Positions 1 through 8,241 of a stretch of 64,000 nucleotides of DNA are shown piece by piece (the stretch's first letter is position 1; each line of letters starts with the position of its first letter). The position numbers and the translations under genes are program-made. Under the pieces are notes generated by a model. That model was not told the origin of the DNA. It was given only the letters and a program-made list of their open reading frames with translations, and made no database searches. Source of the DNA: CAVQWH01 sp963717595 (GTDB lineage: Bacteria > Patescibacteriota > Saccharimonadia > Saccharimonadales > Saccharimonadaceae); the NCBI GenBank assembly GCA_963717595.1, contig CAVQWH010000001.1, positions 1 to 64,000 of the forward strand. The letters are read 5' to 3'.

Positions 1-300
1 TAGAACTTTTATAAAATTTAAACCTGTAGGCGAGGGTGCATCGCCCAGGCCATGTTCGGTCTTTTTCTCTGACTTTGCATCAAATAAATGCTGCGCTCCG
101 AAATATAGCAAAGTCAGAGCCAGACACAGCGGCAAAACTAAAAGGCGATATTTTTCAGTGTGAAATAAATCGTCCCAAATATAAGAAGTAGAGTGGCGTA
201 CCGCATATTCAAAACAAAGGTAAGTGATAGCTACGGCAACTCCAACCACAATCACTAGAAATGACAGTTTTAGGTTTTTTGTAAGTTTAGCGTTTAACAT
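1..300 (-). CDS. N-terminal part of a membrane protein, possibly ClC-type channel
   Basis: The reading frame starts with ATG at 300 and runs leftwards off the window edge, giving 100 residues with no stop. It has a basic N-terminus, a hydrophobic helix at about residues 13-33 and a second at about 53-70, followed by a short segment with EHGLGDAPSP. Two closely spaced helices and then a G-x-G segment recall the start of chloride channel/antiporter (ClC) proteins, but the part seen is too short to be sure. It is divergent from the membrane protein starting at 365. Function is a weak guess; that it is a real coding region is more likely. Confidence 0.5.
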   Translation of the reverse strand, partial: MLNAKLTKNLKLSFLVIVVGVAVAITYLCFEYAVRHSTSYIWDDLFHTEKYRLLVLPLCLALTLLYFGAQHLFDAKSEKKTEHGLGDAPSPTGLNFIKVL

Positions 301-364
301 AACAAGAAGCTTTAGCTTGCCTTTAATATAGCACTAAAAGACTCTCATCTGATATTATTAAAGT

Positions 365-1240
365 GTGGATAATGTGAATTCACGGAGCCAGTGGTATAAA
401 TACGGCTCATTAGCACTACTAATAGCAGCCGCTATATTCCTGTTTTTTGCCCAGTCAGCCTATTGGATCAATCACACAATATTCAACCAAGAAAACTTTT
501 CGCGCACCACAACAAAAGCTTTACTTTCAGAGCCAAGCCGTGACGCCATCGCCACTTCTATAGTCAACAAGTCTTTAAATGACAAGCCTCTGGCAAAACA
601 GGTAGTAGGCGCAAGAGCCACTTCACTAATCAGCGGGCTGCTCAACAGTGATTTAAGCAACCAAGCCGTCTCTGCCCTAAGCAGCGCAACGTACGCTTAC
701 ATAACATCACCAAATCACGGAGATATTAAGTTTGATCTTGCCGCAGTTAAAGATCCTTTGACTGAAGTTATTTCCCTAGCACAGCAAAACGGTAAGCTGC
801 AATCTATTGATAAAAACAAAATACCAGACACAGTAATTTTAGTACGCAAAAACTCATTTCCAAATCTTTCCGGCTTTATCCAGACCATGCTATGGCTTGC
901 ACCTCTGCTTTGGCTTAGCACCATAGCGTTATTCGGAATATACATTTACATAGGCAGAAAAGAATATGCCAGGCGAGTTTATTTCGTCGGCCTAACTATA
1001 GCCATAGTGGCAACCTTAGGATTGCTAACCAGCCCATTCATCCCGCCGCCAATCGCCGCGGCGCTACCCAATATCGACCTAAGGCCAGTGGCAGAGAGCT
1101 TGGCTTCAGGTTTCTTAGCAGCATTTAGAACCCAGATGTATTACATGCTCGGGTTTGTAGCTATAATTTTAGGTATTTTCTATCAAAGGTTTAAAATATT
1201 GTCGTTCTTGAAGGAAAAAGCAGACAAAGTTTCAAAATAG
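365..1240 (+). CDS. Integral membrane protein of unknown function
   Basis: A 291-residue protein with one N-terminal membrane helix (about residues 13-35), an outside region of about 135 residues, and three C-terminal helices (about 172-193, 203-225, 255-272). The arrangement resembles actinobacterial integral membrane proteins in which a soluble stretch rich in leucine, serine and alanine sits between a first helix and a C-terminal helical bundle. That is a layout comparison only. The start is GTG at 365. A TATTAT box at 353-358 ends 6 bases before it, so the mRNA is probably leaderless. I do not recognise a catalytic motif. Confidence 0.7.
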   Translation: MDNVNSRSQWYKYGSLALLIAAAIFLFFAQSAYWINHTIFNQENFSRTTTKALLSEPSRDAIATSIVNKSLNDKPLAKQVVGARATSLISGLLNSDLSNQAVSALSSATYAYITSPNHGDIKFDLAAVKDPLTEVISLAQQNGKLQSIDKNKIPDTVILVRKNSFPNLSGFIQTMLWLAPLLWLSTIALFGIYIYIGRKEYARRVYFVGLTIAIVATLGLLTSPFIPPPIAAALPNIDLRPVAESLASGFLAAFRTQMYYMLGFVAIILGIFYQRFKILSFLKEKADKVSK

Positions 1241-1260
1241 GTTGATTATAAAAATGGAAG

Positions 1261-1314
1261 CACCCTCATGTGAGGAGCTTCCTATGTGTTAATAGTCGTC
1301 CTTTCATGAGGGTG
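1261..1314. terminator. Inverted repeat between convergent genes
   Basis: A perfect 10-bp inverted repeat (CACCCTCATG at 1261-1270, CATGAGGGTG at 1305-1314) with a 34-base loop lies just 3' of both the membrane protein gene at 365 and the minus-strand gene ending at 1320. It has no clear T-run. A transcription stop or mRNA 3' stabiliser is the likely role. Confidence 0.45.
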
Positions 1315-1319
1315 ATTTG

Positions 1320-1730
1320 TCACCAGTTTGCACCATAGCCTTCGGCGTGAAGCCGTCGCTTGAGGGCTTCAAGATCGTCTCCGCAAAGCGTTACTTCCTG
1401 CGTGGTGGTTCCGTAGCTGGCGTTGCACTTAATGCCGATAACCGTGGAACCAATCATTGCAGGACGCGTAGCTTTAAAAGAGAAGCCACCTCCGCCCTTG
1501 GCGCGTTTGTGATCCTTTGCAGCTCGAAGACCGGTCTTGCTTGAACTGTCAGTCTTCATACGCTTAGACTTGCGTCCAACTGAGTTCTTGCGCTCAATAC
1601 GGCCTAGCCGAATTGAACTTATCTCAGGCCATTTTTCCAGAGTTTTGAGGAATTTGTTCATTCCCTCAATCCTGGTGCTGTGGCCGCCAGAAACTACCTT
1701 TCCAGCTCTTGAGACGCTACCCTTGTCCAT
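1320..1730 (-). CDS. Small basic protein of unknown function
   Basis: A 136-residue basic protein. It contains a GGHSTRIEG segment near residue 15, a strongly basic, glycine-rich middle (KRAKGGGGFSF) and a charged helical C-terminus. The early GGHST and the size recall the DUF2103 predicted metal-binding family, but I cannot confirm this. A Shine-Dalgarno-like GAGAGGA sits about 6 bases before the ATG. A canonical promoter lies about 35 bases further upstream (1768-1796). Codon use is richer in C and G than in flanking housekeeping genes, as for the other monocistronic orphans of this window. Confidence 0.65.
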   Translation of the reverse strand: MDKGSVSRAGKVVSGGHSTRIEGMNKFLKTLEKWPEISSIRLGRIERKNSVGRKSKRMKTDSSSKTGLRAAKDHKRAKGGGGFSFKATRPAMIGSTVIGIKCNASYGTTTQEVTLCGDDLEALKRRLHAEGYGANW

Positions 1731-1767
1731 CGTAGTCCTCTCGGATGATTTACAAAGATTAATTTAT

Positions 1768-1796
1768 ATTATAATAGCAAGAGTATAAAATGTCAA
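1768..1796 (-). promoter_or_regulatory. Sigma-70-type promoter of the 1320-1730 gene
   Basis: On the minus strand TTGACA (1791-1796) and TATAAT (1768-1773) are separated by exactly 17 bases. Confidence 0.75.
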
Positions 1797-1825
1797 TAGT
1801 GTGTAAGTAAGTTAAAGCAAATTAG

Positions 1826-2224
1826 TCAATCTTCTAGGTACTTAGAAAGCGGAGCAACGATATCGCTATATTTTTTATAACGAATAACTTGCGTGGCAAC
1901 TCCATCAAAAAAGCCTTTATATTCAGCTCCGCTTTTAGCAATCACAAAAATAGGTAAGCCAAGCGCATAGGCAATACCGACTTCCACTACGCGACCACCA
2001 CTAGGGGAGTCTGAAACGTCTATTAAAAGTGCGTCGCACTTCTGAATTTCTAGCTTAGAGCGTTCCCATAAATCTTTTGGATTATCAAAGGTTTTTTGAT
2101 AGTTTTCAACATCGCGTATAAAGCAAAAATCTTCCATGCCCGCAGCTTTTACCGCAGCGCAAAGTTCTTCTATTTCAGACTTATTTTCAGAGCCTTTAAA
2201 GCGAGCTGTTATGTAGACTTTCAT
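1826..2224 (-). CDS. Nucleoside 2-deoxyribosyltransferase-like protein
   Basis: A 132-residue protein that begins MKVYITARF and contains DALLIDVSDSPSGGRVVEVGIAYALG, quoted here only as landmarks: the D-x-S-D-x-P and the E-x-G-x-A-x-A-L-G helix are typical of the nucleoside 2-deoxyribosyltransferase/DUF4406 fold. These enzymes exchange or cleave the base-deoxyribose bond and would serve nucleotide salvage, which suits an organism that lives on imported nucleosides. The catalytic glutamate is probably the one in VVEVG. Its ATG overlaps the TAA of the upstream gene (TAATG), so it is likely translationally coupled to the two lycopene-cyclase-like genes. Confidence 0.7.
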   Translation of the reverse strand: MKVYITARFKGSENKSEIEELCAAVKAAGMEDFCFIRDVENYQKTFDNPKDLWERSKLEIQKCDALLIDVSDSPSGGRVVEVGIAYALGLPIFVIAKSGAEYKGFFDGVATQVIRYKKYSDIVAPLSKYLED

Positions 2225-2568
2225 TATTGACTGCGCCTTTTTTCTTCGTGCCTAGCATATACAATAGTTGCTATAGCTACCATAAGCGAAACTAAAATGG
2301 TAAATAGGTAAGTTTCAATTTCGGCGCCTAGGAAAATTTTATGTAAAGTTCTTTGCGCGCTATACTCCCATGCACCCCAATTAAGAGCTACGAACTCCGC
2401 CGAGCCTGTAATTACTAAAAATATAATTATAGTCCAAAAAATTGATTTCCAGTCAGAGTAAGTAATTTTATCAGATTCCCTATGAAACGCCCAGTCTATA
2501 AAATATAAAACAAGCGCAAAACCGCAAAAAATCAAAATCGTTACTAAGTATGAATATATTCCAAACAC
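2224..2568 (-). CDS. Lycopene cyclase domain protein, second half type (CrtYd-like)
   Basis: A 114-residue protein with three predicted membrane helices. Near residues 70-90 it carries W-x-W/E-Y followed by a L-x-x-x-x-x-E-x-x-L-F pattern (GAWEYSAQ, then IETYLFTIL). This pattern is known from the small membrane lycopene beta-cyclases, which in actinobacteria are heterodimers of CrtYc and CrtYd. It follows the CrtYc-like gene after three bases. No other carotenoid gene is visible, so the substrate is unknown. Confidence 0.6.
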   Translation of the reverse strand: MFGIYSYLVTILIFCGFALVLYFIDWAFHRESDKITYSDWKSIFWTIIIFLVITGSAEFVALNWGAWEYSAQRTLHKIFLGAEIETYLFTILVSLMVAIATIVYARHEEKRRSQ

Positions 2569-2571
2569 GCC

Positions 2572-2886
2572 TTACTTTTCGCCCCGAAGCATAAAGTGCT
2601 TTCTCAATACTAAAACTAACGTAGAAATAAATATAGTAACAAAAATTATAAAAAGATATTCTTCTATAGGCAGGCTGCCGATAGTCAATCCAATATGAGA
2701 ACCTGCTGGAAACTTCCATATTTGCGATTGTGTTGCCCATATATCCCACGGAACACTAAAAATAAGCGCCCATATAGTACAGTACAAAAATATTTTCTTG
2801 TATTGCAAAAGATACTTCCAATTAAATAACCACAAAATAACGAGTGGCAACCAAACAAAAATCAAAAGCCAATAAATGTATCCCAT
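2572..2886 (-). CDS. Lycopene cyclase domain protein, first half type (CrtYc-like)
   Basis: A 104-residue, three-helix membrane protein with the two best-conserved motifs of the CrtYc/CrtYd/CarRA-type lycopene cyclases: PWDIWAT at about residues 45-51 and LPIEEYLF at about 73-80. It is the first gene of a three-gene minus-strand operon. Only 24 bases separate its start from the 18-bp att core at 2911. Before the mobile element inserted, this operon therefore sat directly behind the tRNA-Gln gene on the same strand. Beta-ionone ring formation would make a retinal precursor. No rhodopsin or carotenoid synthase is seen here. Confidence 0.7.
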   Translation of the reverse strand: MGYIYWLLIFVWLPLVILWLFNWKYLLQYKKIFLYCTIWALIFSVPWDIWATQSQIWKFPAGSHIGLTIGSLPIEEYLFIIFVTIFISTLVLVLRKHFMLRGEK

Positions 2887-2910
2887 AATCTTTGCTTTAT
2901 TAAAATTTAC

Positions 2911-2928
2911 TGGCTGGGGCGGCAGGAT
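2911..2928. repeat. att core, left copy (tRNA-Gln 3' fragment)
   Basis: Eighteen bases identical to 10365-10382. The bases on either side differ, so this is the left boundary of the element. Confidence 0.85.
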
Positions 2929-3045
2929 ATCGGCTAACGCCTCCTTCGCTCAAAAGTGCTCGAAATAAATTCCTGTGCGCTTTTTCGCTTCGCCGAACCT
3001 GCGCGCTTCGCGCTTTGACGGTTCGACTCCTGACACTCCGTGTCT
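2929..3045 (-). repeat. Dispersed repeat, copy next to the left att site
   Basis: Read on the minus strand, this segment shares a series of blocks, in the same order, with the stretch behind tRNA-Glu (45577-45690). The blocks are a short hairpin, TCGAA, CGCGAAGCG, an exact 17-bp GCGCACAGGAATTTATT (2964-2980 here), CGAGCAC, and a final GGCGTAGCC-TATCC-like end. No coding frame is apparent. Confidence 0.6.
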
Positions 3046-3048
3046 TAT

Positions 3049-3083
3049 AAATTTGTTTATGACAAGAAGTCATAACCAAATTT
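3049..3083. repeat. 15-bp near-perfect palindrome inside the element
   Basis: AAATTTGTTTATGAC and GTCATAACCAAATTT flank a 5-base centre; one mismatch in 15 pairs. It lies between the left att region and the left long inverted repeat. It could be a terminator for transcription leaving the element or a recombinase/operator site; there is no way to choose from sequence alone. Confidence 0.4.
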
Positions 3084-3086
3084 CTA

Positions 3087-3265
3087 TGGCTGCAAATACT
3101 GAACGAAGCTCGAACCTTGTTCGAGCGAGATAATTAAGTCCCGCCCCGCGGCTCCGCCCGCCAGCATAGCTGGCGGCCTAAACCAAAAATTTTTCTTCAT
3201 ATTTTTTGAATTTCGGCGGGTGGTTTTTTCTTTTAATAAGGAATTGAAAAATATTTTGGTTTGCC
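3087..3265 (+). repeat. Long inverted repeat A, left arm
   Basis: About 179 bp, nearly identical in inverse orientation to 8534-8713, flanking the whole defence operon. It contains two GC hairpins (GCTCGAAC/GTTCGAGC and a GCCAGC/GCTGGC stem) and starts with TGGCTG, the first six bases of the att core. The rest of the gap up to 3342 holds a further GC-rich stretch and no visible gene. Confidence 0.85.
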
Positions 3266-3342
3266 TCCCTTGCTAAAGCAAGTGAGAGTGCCGCTCCCGC
3301 CCCAGCCGCGCCATCTGCGCGGGACTAACATTTTAGTAATGA

Positions 3343-4782
3343 TTATTGATTATCTTTCAGCTCGTCAAACTTTGCCTTCATGGTCGGGTTGCCGCGCGTC
3401 AGGCGCTTGATTGTCAGGTCTTGCGCCTTATCGTTTGCCAAACGTAGATTATTTTCTGAACTGAGCAGCGCAGCTTTAGTTTTTTCTAGTTGCTTGATGG
3501 TTTTATCGATGCCGTCTATTGCATCTCCAAACTTGCGGCTCGCCAGCTCATAATTCCGCCCAAAGCCTTCTTTGAACTTCTCCATGGATTCTTCAAAGTT
3601 TGTGATGTCGATATTTTGAGCCCGCACAACTGCCAGTTCCGCCTTGTATTTTAGCGAATTCAGAGCTGAATTCCTAAGTACGGTAATCATTGGAATAAAA
3701 AACTGCGGGCGGATGACGTACATTTTGGGGTGTTTGTGTGACATATCGACAATGCCGGAGTTGTAGAGCTCGCTATCAGCCTCCAGCAGTGATACAAGCA
3801 CGGCATACTCGCAGTTTTTGTTATTTCGGTCTTTGTCTAGTTTTGCCAAAAAGTCTTCGTTTTTCTTTTTGGTTTCAGTTTCATCGCCTTCGTTTTTCAT
3901 CTCAAACATGATCGAGATAATTTCATTGCCGTCACCGTCCTCTTCCCGATAGATGTAATCACCCTTGGTACCACTGCTGGCATCACTGTCTTTCTCGAAG
4001 TAGGCGTTTTGGAAAGCCGTTGCACGTAGTTTATTGAATTCTATTTCGCAGTGCTGCTCCAGCGTTTCGCCAACCATTTTTGTTGACAGTCTAGCTTTCA
4101 TGTCTTTGTAGTAGGCAATCATCTCGTCTTTGGACTTCAGCTCGGTTTCGTACTTGTCCTTTAGCGATGATTCGAGCAGCTTTTGCTCCGTGTTTTTACC
4201 CTCAAGTTTATTAGCAAGTTCGTCGCGCTCTTTCTCGAGCTTGTTGACTGCTTCAGTGAGTGCTAGCTTCTTGTCGGCTTCGGCGGCTTCCAGCTTTGAC
4301 TGGAGCTTGGCAATCTCAGCGTTCTTCTCAGAAGCTAGTTTAGTTATAAGTGTCTCGTTCTGTGATTTCAATTCGGCTAGTTCAGAATCCCTTTTGGCTA
4401 TATCTGCTTGCAGTTCATTCTTGGTCTTTTCTTGTGCAAGCTGAGCAGCACTATCCTTATCCTTTTCCGCTGCCTCCAGCTTTGATTGCAACTTAGCGAT
4501 CTCACCATCTTTTTCTGCTGTTAGTTTTGTCAGCAGGTTCTCATTTTGTGAACGCAGTTCAGATAGCTCGGTGTCTTTCTTTGCGGCGGCTGCCTGCAGC
4601 TGGTTTTTGGTCTTTTCCTCAGCGAGCTTGACGGCGTTCTCTTTGTCTTTCTCGGCAGCGGCAAGTCGTTCGTGAAGTTCCTTGTCAAACTCATGATTGC
4701 GGACTTGTTTCAAGATGTCGGCATAACCAGCTTCATCAATTTTGAAGGCCTTTTTACAGTGAGGGCATATTACTTCGTTCAT
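3343..4782 (-). CDS. DUF2130 protein with long coiled coil
   Basis: A 479-residue protein. It starts with a CPHCKKAFKI zinc-knuckle-like segment (residues 6-15), continues with a charged coiled coil with internal repeats (about 30-220), and ends in the DUF2130 domain (about 220-470). The domain contains GDYIYRE and, further on, FEMKNE, an arrangement compatible with a PD-(D/E)XK nuclease-like core. DUF2130 proteins are poorly characterised. Here the gene is last in the element's operon, nine bases after the OLD-like gene, so a role with the restriction-modification system is inferred from position. The coiled-coil repeats (two similar AEKDK...AQEKTK units) suggest internal duplication. Confidence 0.8.
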   Translation of the reverse strand: MNEVICPHCKKAFKIDEAGYADILKQVRNHEFDKELHERLAAAEKDKENAVKLAEEKTKNQLQAAAAKKDTELSELRSQNENLLTKLTAEKDGEIAKLQSKLEAAEKDKDSAAQLAQEKTKNELQADIAKRDSELAELKSQNETLITKLASEKNAEIAKLQSKLEAAEADKKLALTEAVNKLEKERDELANKLEGKNTEQKLLESSLKDKYETELKSKDEMIAYYKDMKARLSTKMVGETLEQHCEIEFNKLRATAFQNAYFEKDSDASSGTKGDYIYREEDGDGNEIISIMFEMKNEGDETETKKKNEDFLAKLDKDRNNKNCEYAVLVSLLEADSELYNSGIVDMSHKHPKMYVIRPQFFIPMITVLRNSALNSLKYKAELAVVRAQNIDITNFEESMEKFKEGFGRNYELASRKFGDAIDGIDKTIKQLEKTKAALLSSENNLRLANDKAQDLTIKRLTRGNPTMKAKFDELKDNQ

Positions 4783-4791
4783 TAAAATCTC

Positions 4792-6402
4792 CTAGCTAAA
4801 CGCTCGCTCCTTGGCCTTTGTGATAGCGCTGTAAACTACTTGCATTTCTGATTCAAACTGCTCTTTCGATATCTCGCTGGCAACCTTTTCTGCATAGGAG
4901 ACTTTCTCGCGGTTTTCCTGCATTGCTGCCACTTCCGCAGATGTCTTTTTCCAGCTATTTGGATAGTACTCCTCGAGACTCGGCGTTGCCAACACGAAAT
5001 AATCTTCATTTTCAGTTAGGCTATAGCTACTAACGAAAGTATCAAAATCACCTTGTTGTTGGTCGTTGGGTTGGTCGCAAAGCACCACAGTTTTTCCTTT
5101 GTATATAGCTTTTAGTGGTAAATATACTTTGTTTACCGCATCCATAGATCGACTTTGCTGGTTCGTGTCGCCCTCGGCAGCCAGAACAAAAATGTCAGCA
5201 AGCTCCTCACTATAGAAGCGTTTGATAATTGTTTGCAAGAACCGACACTCGCTTGCACCCTCTACGATTAGAAAGTTTTTTGGAAGCAAGATGTCTGATG
5301 GCGAACCACCAAGTAGGTCATACACTACATAAGGCTTATCCTTAGCCTCTACTTCACTGATGGTAGTTATGCTATCCTGCTTCGATACTTGGTATATTTT
5401 TGTTTCATCATCGTCTGAAATTAACACTGATGAGTGGGTATTAATGAGAACTTGCTCTCCGTTTTTAGCTATGTCAATTAGCGCACTTTTTAATGCCCTT
5501 TGAGCCCTAGGATGCAGATGAAGTTCTGCCTCGTCTATAAGGAATATGAATTTGCGTGTCATATTATTTTGACGGCGATAATCGGCATAGGCTTGGATAA
5601 TCGAGAGCATCAATGCACGTTGCATCCCATCGCCTTTTTCTTCAATGTTCGTTACAACGCCATCGTCAATTTTTGTTGAAAAGTTCTTTAACAAGTCTTC
5701 AAAGACGGGATTTTCTATGTCAAATGTTACACTTGTGCCATCTGGAAACTGTTTTTGAAGATAAATCTTGATCTTCTCGCCTAGTTTATCCAGTTCGATC
5801 TTAACTTGAGACTCCTCGCTTCCAAATAATTCTTGGAACTTTGTAGTGAATTCTTGGTAATTTGCATCATTTTCAATAATCGCTCCTAATATTCCCGATA
5901 GCATCTCAGTTATAGGTGATTTTTTTGTATAGCCATTAATCTCATTTGCTCTGACCTGTGTGTCGACGTATTCGAGCCTTGGCAATAGGTCACCCCATGT
6001 TTTATCGGCACCCATTGGATCATGCCATGTGCCATCTGGCTTCATCAGCTCGCGCTTTTTGCCGTCACTTACAGATGTGTTTCTTCGAATTGTTACTTCA
6101 TCTTCATTGTTAGAAAAAATGTTCTGCAAAGCAGTCTTTTTGGTGGGGTTTGTCATATTCTCTATGGCATCTTGAAGCCCCGAAAAGGTTATCTCTACTG
6201 ATACATCTCCCGTGGAGTTTTTTCGCAATATGTCCTCTTTGGTTTCTTTTGTAATAAATCCGTTAAAGAACCACCTGAGCGCATCAAAGTAATTTGTTTT
6301 GCCGTGATTATTTTGACCAACTTGGATATTAAACATTTCAAGATCGAGTGAAGCACTCTTTATAGATCTGAAATTGTCGATATTTACTTTCGATATAATC
6401 AC
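4792..6402 (-). CDS. OLD-like AAA ATPase with TOPRIM nuclease domain
   Basis: A 536-residue SMC/OLD-type protein. It has the N-terminal DNFRSI motif, Walker A GQNNHGKTN near residue 30, a Walker B-like FLIDEAELHLHP near residue 290, and the NTHSSVLI H-loop. A C-terminal TOPRIM domain begins with FLIVEGASE near residue 378 and has an acidic LCDQPND segment. OLD-family proteins are DNA nucleases/ATPases, several of which act in phage defence (for example GajA of Gabija and P2 Old). No GajB partner lies next to it. It overlaps the methyltransferase gene by 4 bases, so it belongs to the same operon. Confidence 0.85.
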   Translation of the reverse strand: MIISKVNIDNFRSIKSASLDLEMFNIQVGQNNHGKTNYFDALRWFFNGFITKETKEDILRKNSTGDVSVEITFSGLQDAIENMTNPTKKTALQNIFSNNEDEVTIRRNTSVSDGKKRELMKPDGTWHDPMGADKTWGDLLPRLEYVDTQVRANEINGYTKKSPITEMLSGILGAIIENDANYQEFTTKFQELFGSEESQVKIELDKLGEKIKIYLQKQFPDGTSVTFDIENPVFEDLLKNFSTKIDDGVVTNIEEKGDGMQRALMLSIIQAYADYRRQNNMTRKFIFLIDEAELHLHPRAQRALKSALIDIAKNGEQVLINTHSSVLISDDDETKIYQVSKQDSITTISEVEAKDKPYVVYDLLGGSPSDILLPKNFLIVEGASECRFLQTIIKRFYSEELADIFVLAAEGDTNQQSRSMDAVNKVYLPLKAIYKGKTVVLCDQPNDQQQGDFDTFVSSYSLTENEDYFVLATPSLEEYYPNSWKKTSAEVAAMQENREKVSYAEKVASEISKEQFESEMQVVYSAITKAKERAFS

Positions 6403-7625
6403 TGACTTGTTGCCCCAAGCTGTCGTTTTACCATAGGCAACATGCTCAAATCATCAACTACAATCAGAGACTCCGACTCTCTATCCATGCCACCGAACAA
6501 GGAAAGCTCTGACGAACTGTTAGTCTTTAAGAGAACTGCGCGCTTAAAATTATTACTTCCAATAGCTTTCATAAGCAATTTCTTTGCACCTTCTAGTGTC
6601 TCATTATTTCTCTGGACTCTAACTGGAATGGGCTTCATTTTTCCATTAATTTTTAGAAAGCCATCGATACCTTTGTTGCGCTGCACGGGCTCGGCGTCAA
6701 TTTTCTCAAGGATACTGATAATATCAGCTGATTGATTTTTGTATGAATCCTTCCCATTTTTCAAGAGGTTTGATTCTGATTTTATAGGATTTGCTAAACG
6801 ATCCTTTGTGAGTGTAACGGCTTCCTCTGAAACGTCGATGCCGATATATTGTCTATTGAGGAGTTTAGCCGCCACGAGCGTTGTGCCACTTCCGCAGAAC
6901 GGATCAAGCACGACATCACCCTCGTCTGAAGCAAGTTTTAGTATTTGCTCCAGTAGAAGAATTGGTTTCTGAGTAGGATATCCGATCCTTTCTTTTGCCT
7001 TAGGGTTCAGATAAGGTATCTCCCATACGTCGGAAAGAGGCACACCTGTTTTATTATCAACTAACTCTGAATTGCCTGTTTCGGTTATCTTGTACTTTGT
7101 TTTACCGTTTTCGTCCCTGACTCTTTTTTGGAATATTTGATCTATATTGGTCGTTGGAGAATAAGCGCTGAACATTTGATTGAATTTAAAATCAGAAGTC
7201 TTGCTGTAGAAGAAAATAACTTGATGCGAGTTAAGTAGGCCTTTTTTGGAATTTGACCAACGTCGATAGCTCCAAATTATTTCACTCTGGAAGTTTGAAG
7301 CCCCAAATACCTCATCTAACGCGATACGGAGGTGATGGGAAGCTGTTTTGTCACAGTGCAGAAAGATACTGCCAGTTGGTTTGAGCATTCGCCTACACTC
7401 GATTAGCCGTTCCTTTATATAGTTTCTGTAATCTTCCACACTGTCCCAGCTATCATCGAAAGAGTAGGTTTTTGTGTTATCGCGAGTTTTGAGAGTATGC
7501 CTCTTTTGAGTGAAGAATGGCGGGTCAAGATAAACTAAGTCCACTGACGAGGACTTGAGCTTCTTCAGCTCAACCAGACAATCCCCCTGCAAGACCTCTT
7601 TAATCATTTGTCTTTGCCTCCGCAA
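6399..7625 (-). CDS. Site-specific DNA methyltransferase (adenine-N6 or cytosine-N4, beta class)
   Basis: A 408-residue protein with motif IV LDPPF near residue 34 ahead of motif I (DPFCGSGTT near residue 244). That order is the beta class of amino-methyltransferases. The C-terminal 110 residues are an extra domain of unknown type with a conserved-looking IPVRVQRNNE segment. It overlaps the endonuclease gene by 26 bases. It would protect the element's own target sites from the adjacent endonuclease. The sequence does not fix the methylated base or the exact site. Confidence 0.88.
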   Translation of the reverse strand: MRRQRQMIKEVLQGDCLVELKKLKSSSVDLVYLDPPFFTQKRHTLKTRDNTKTYSFDDSWDSVEDYRNYIKERLIECRRMLKPTGSIFLHCDKTASHHLRIALDEVFGASNFQSEIIWSYRRWSNSKKGLLNSHQVIFFYSKTSDFKFNQMFSAYSPTTNIDQIFQKRVRDENGKTKYKITETGNSELVDNKTGVPLSDVWEIPYLNPKAKERIGYPTQKPILLLEQILKLASDEGDVVLDPFCGSGTTLVAAKLLNRQYIGIDVSEEAVTLTKDRLANPIKSESNLLKNGKDSYKNQSADIISILEKIDAEPVQRNKGIDGFLKINGKMKPIPVRVQRNNETLEGAKKLLMKAIGSNNFKRAVLLKTNSSSELSLFGGMDRESESLIVVDDLSMLPMVKRQLGATSQ

Positions 7626-8241
7626 TTTTCTCTAAAATGCCTAGCAGATCAACTCCTGTTCGTTCTTCAATAATTTTCCAAGCACCTTCTCCAAAGAAAT
7701 ACTCGCCGTCGATGCCTGAATACATTGTTTGCAGTGTTTGTTGAATCCGAATTGCTTGTTTTCTATTTGGGTAGTAAAACATCACTCGAATCGGTTTGTA
7801 GCCAGCGTTCTTAATATTTTGAGCACGTGTATGCTCCTTGGTTATGTGATCTCCGTCAGTAGTAGCATCACGCCACTTAATCTCATACGCATCTTTGCCA
7901 ACAAGGCAATCAATTTCAAATGTTTTAGGACGAGACCCTAGTTTATTGGGAATTCTTACCTTACGTGCCGCGTTGCTGAATTTTTCTTCGAAACATAAAA
8001 TGGCGGCTTCTTCCAAGAATGAACCAGCATATTTGTATAAAAATCGGCCCTTATTTTGATATTCATCTATAAGCTTGCCTTCCTGAGCGGGTATCCCAAG
8101 GACTCTGTAAATTAGATAGTGTGAATTATCATCACTTTCCATCTCAAGCACGCGAGCATCCATAACCGATTTAAGTTTTTGCGAAAACTCGAGAGCGAGT
8201 GATTCTATTTTCTCCTCAATGTTCTTCGGTGGGATTGTCAT
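7600..8241 (-). CDS. ApaLI-like type II restriction endonuclease
   Basis: A 213-residue protein resembling the ApaLI family. Its PD-(D/E)XK core is visible as FEIDCLVG followed by YEIKWRDATTDGD near residue 125, then HTRAQNIKNAGYKP. ApaLI itself cuts GTGCAC; whether this homologue keeps that site is not shown. The gene overlaps the HTH regulator by 4 bases and the methyltransferase by 26, giving the order C-R-M used by many controlled type II systems. Start ATG at 8241. Confidence 0.75.
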   Translation of the reverse strand: MTIPPKNIEEKIESLALEFSQKLKSVMDARVLEMESDDNSHYLIYRVLGIPAQEGKLIDEYQNKGRFLYKYAGSFLEEAAILCFEEKFSNAARKVRIPNKLGSRPKTFEIDCLVGKDAYEIKWRDATTDGDHITKEHTRAQNIKNAGYKPIRVMFYYPNRKQAIRIQQTLQTMYSGIDGEYFFGEGAWKIIEERTGVDLLGILEKIAEAKTND

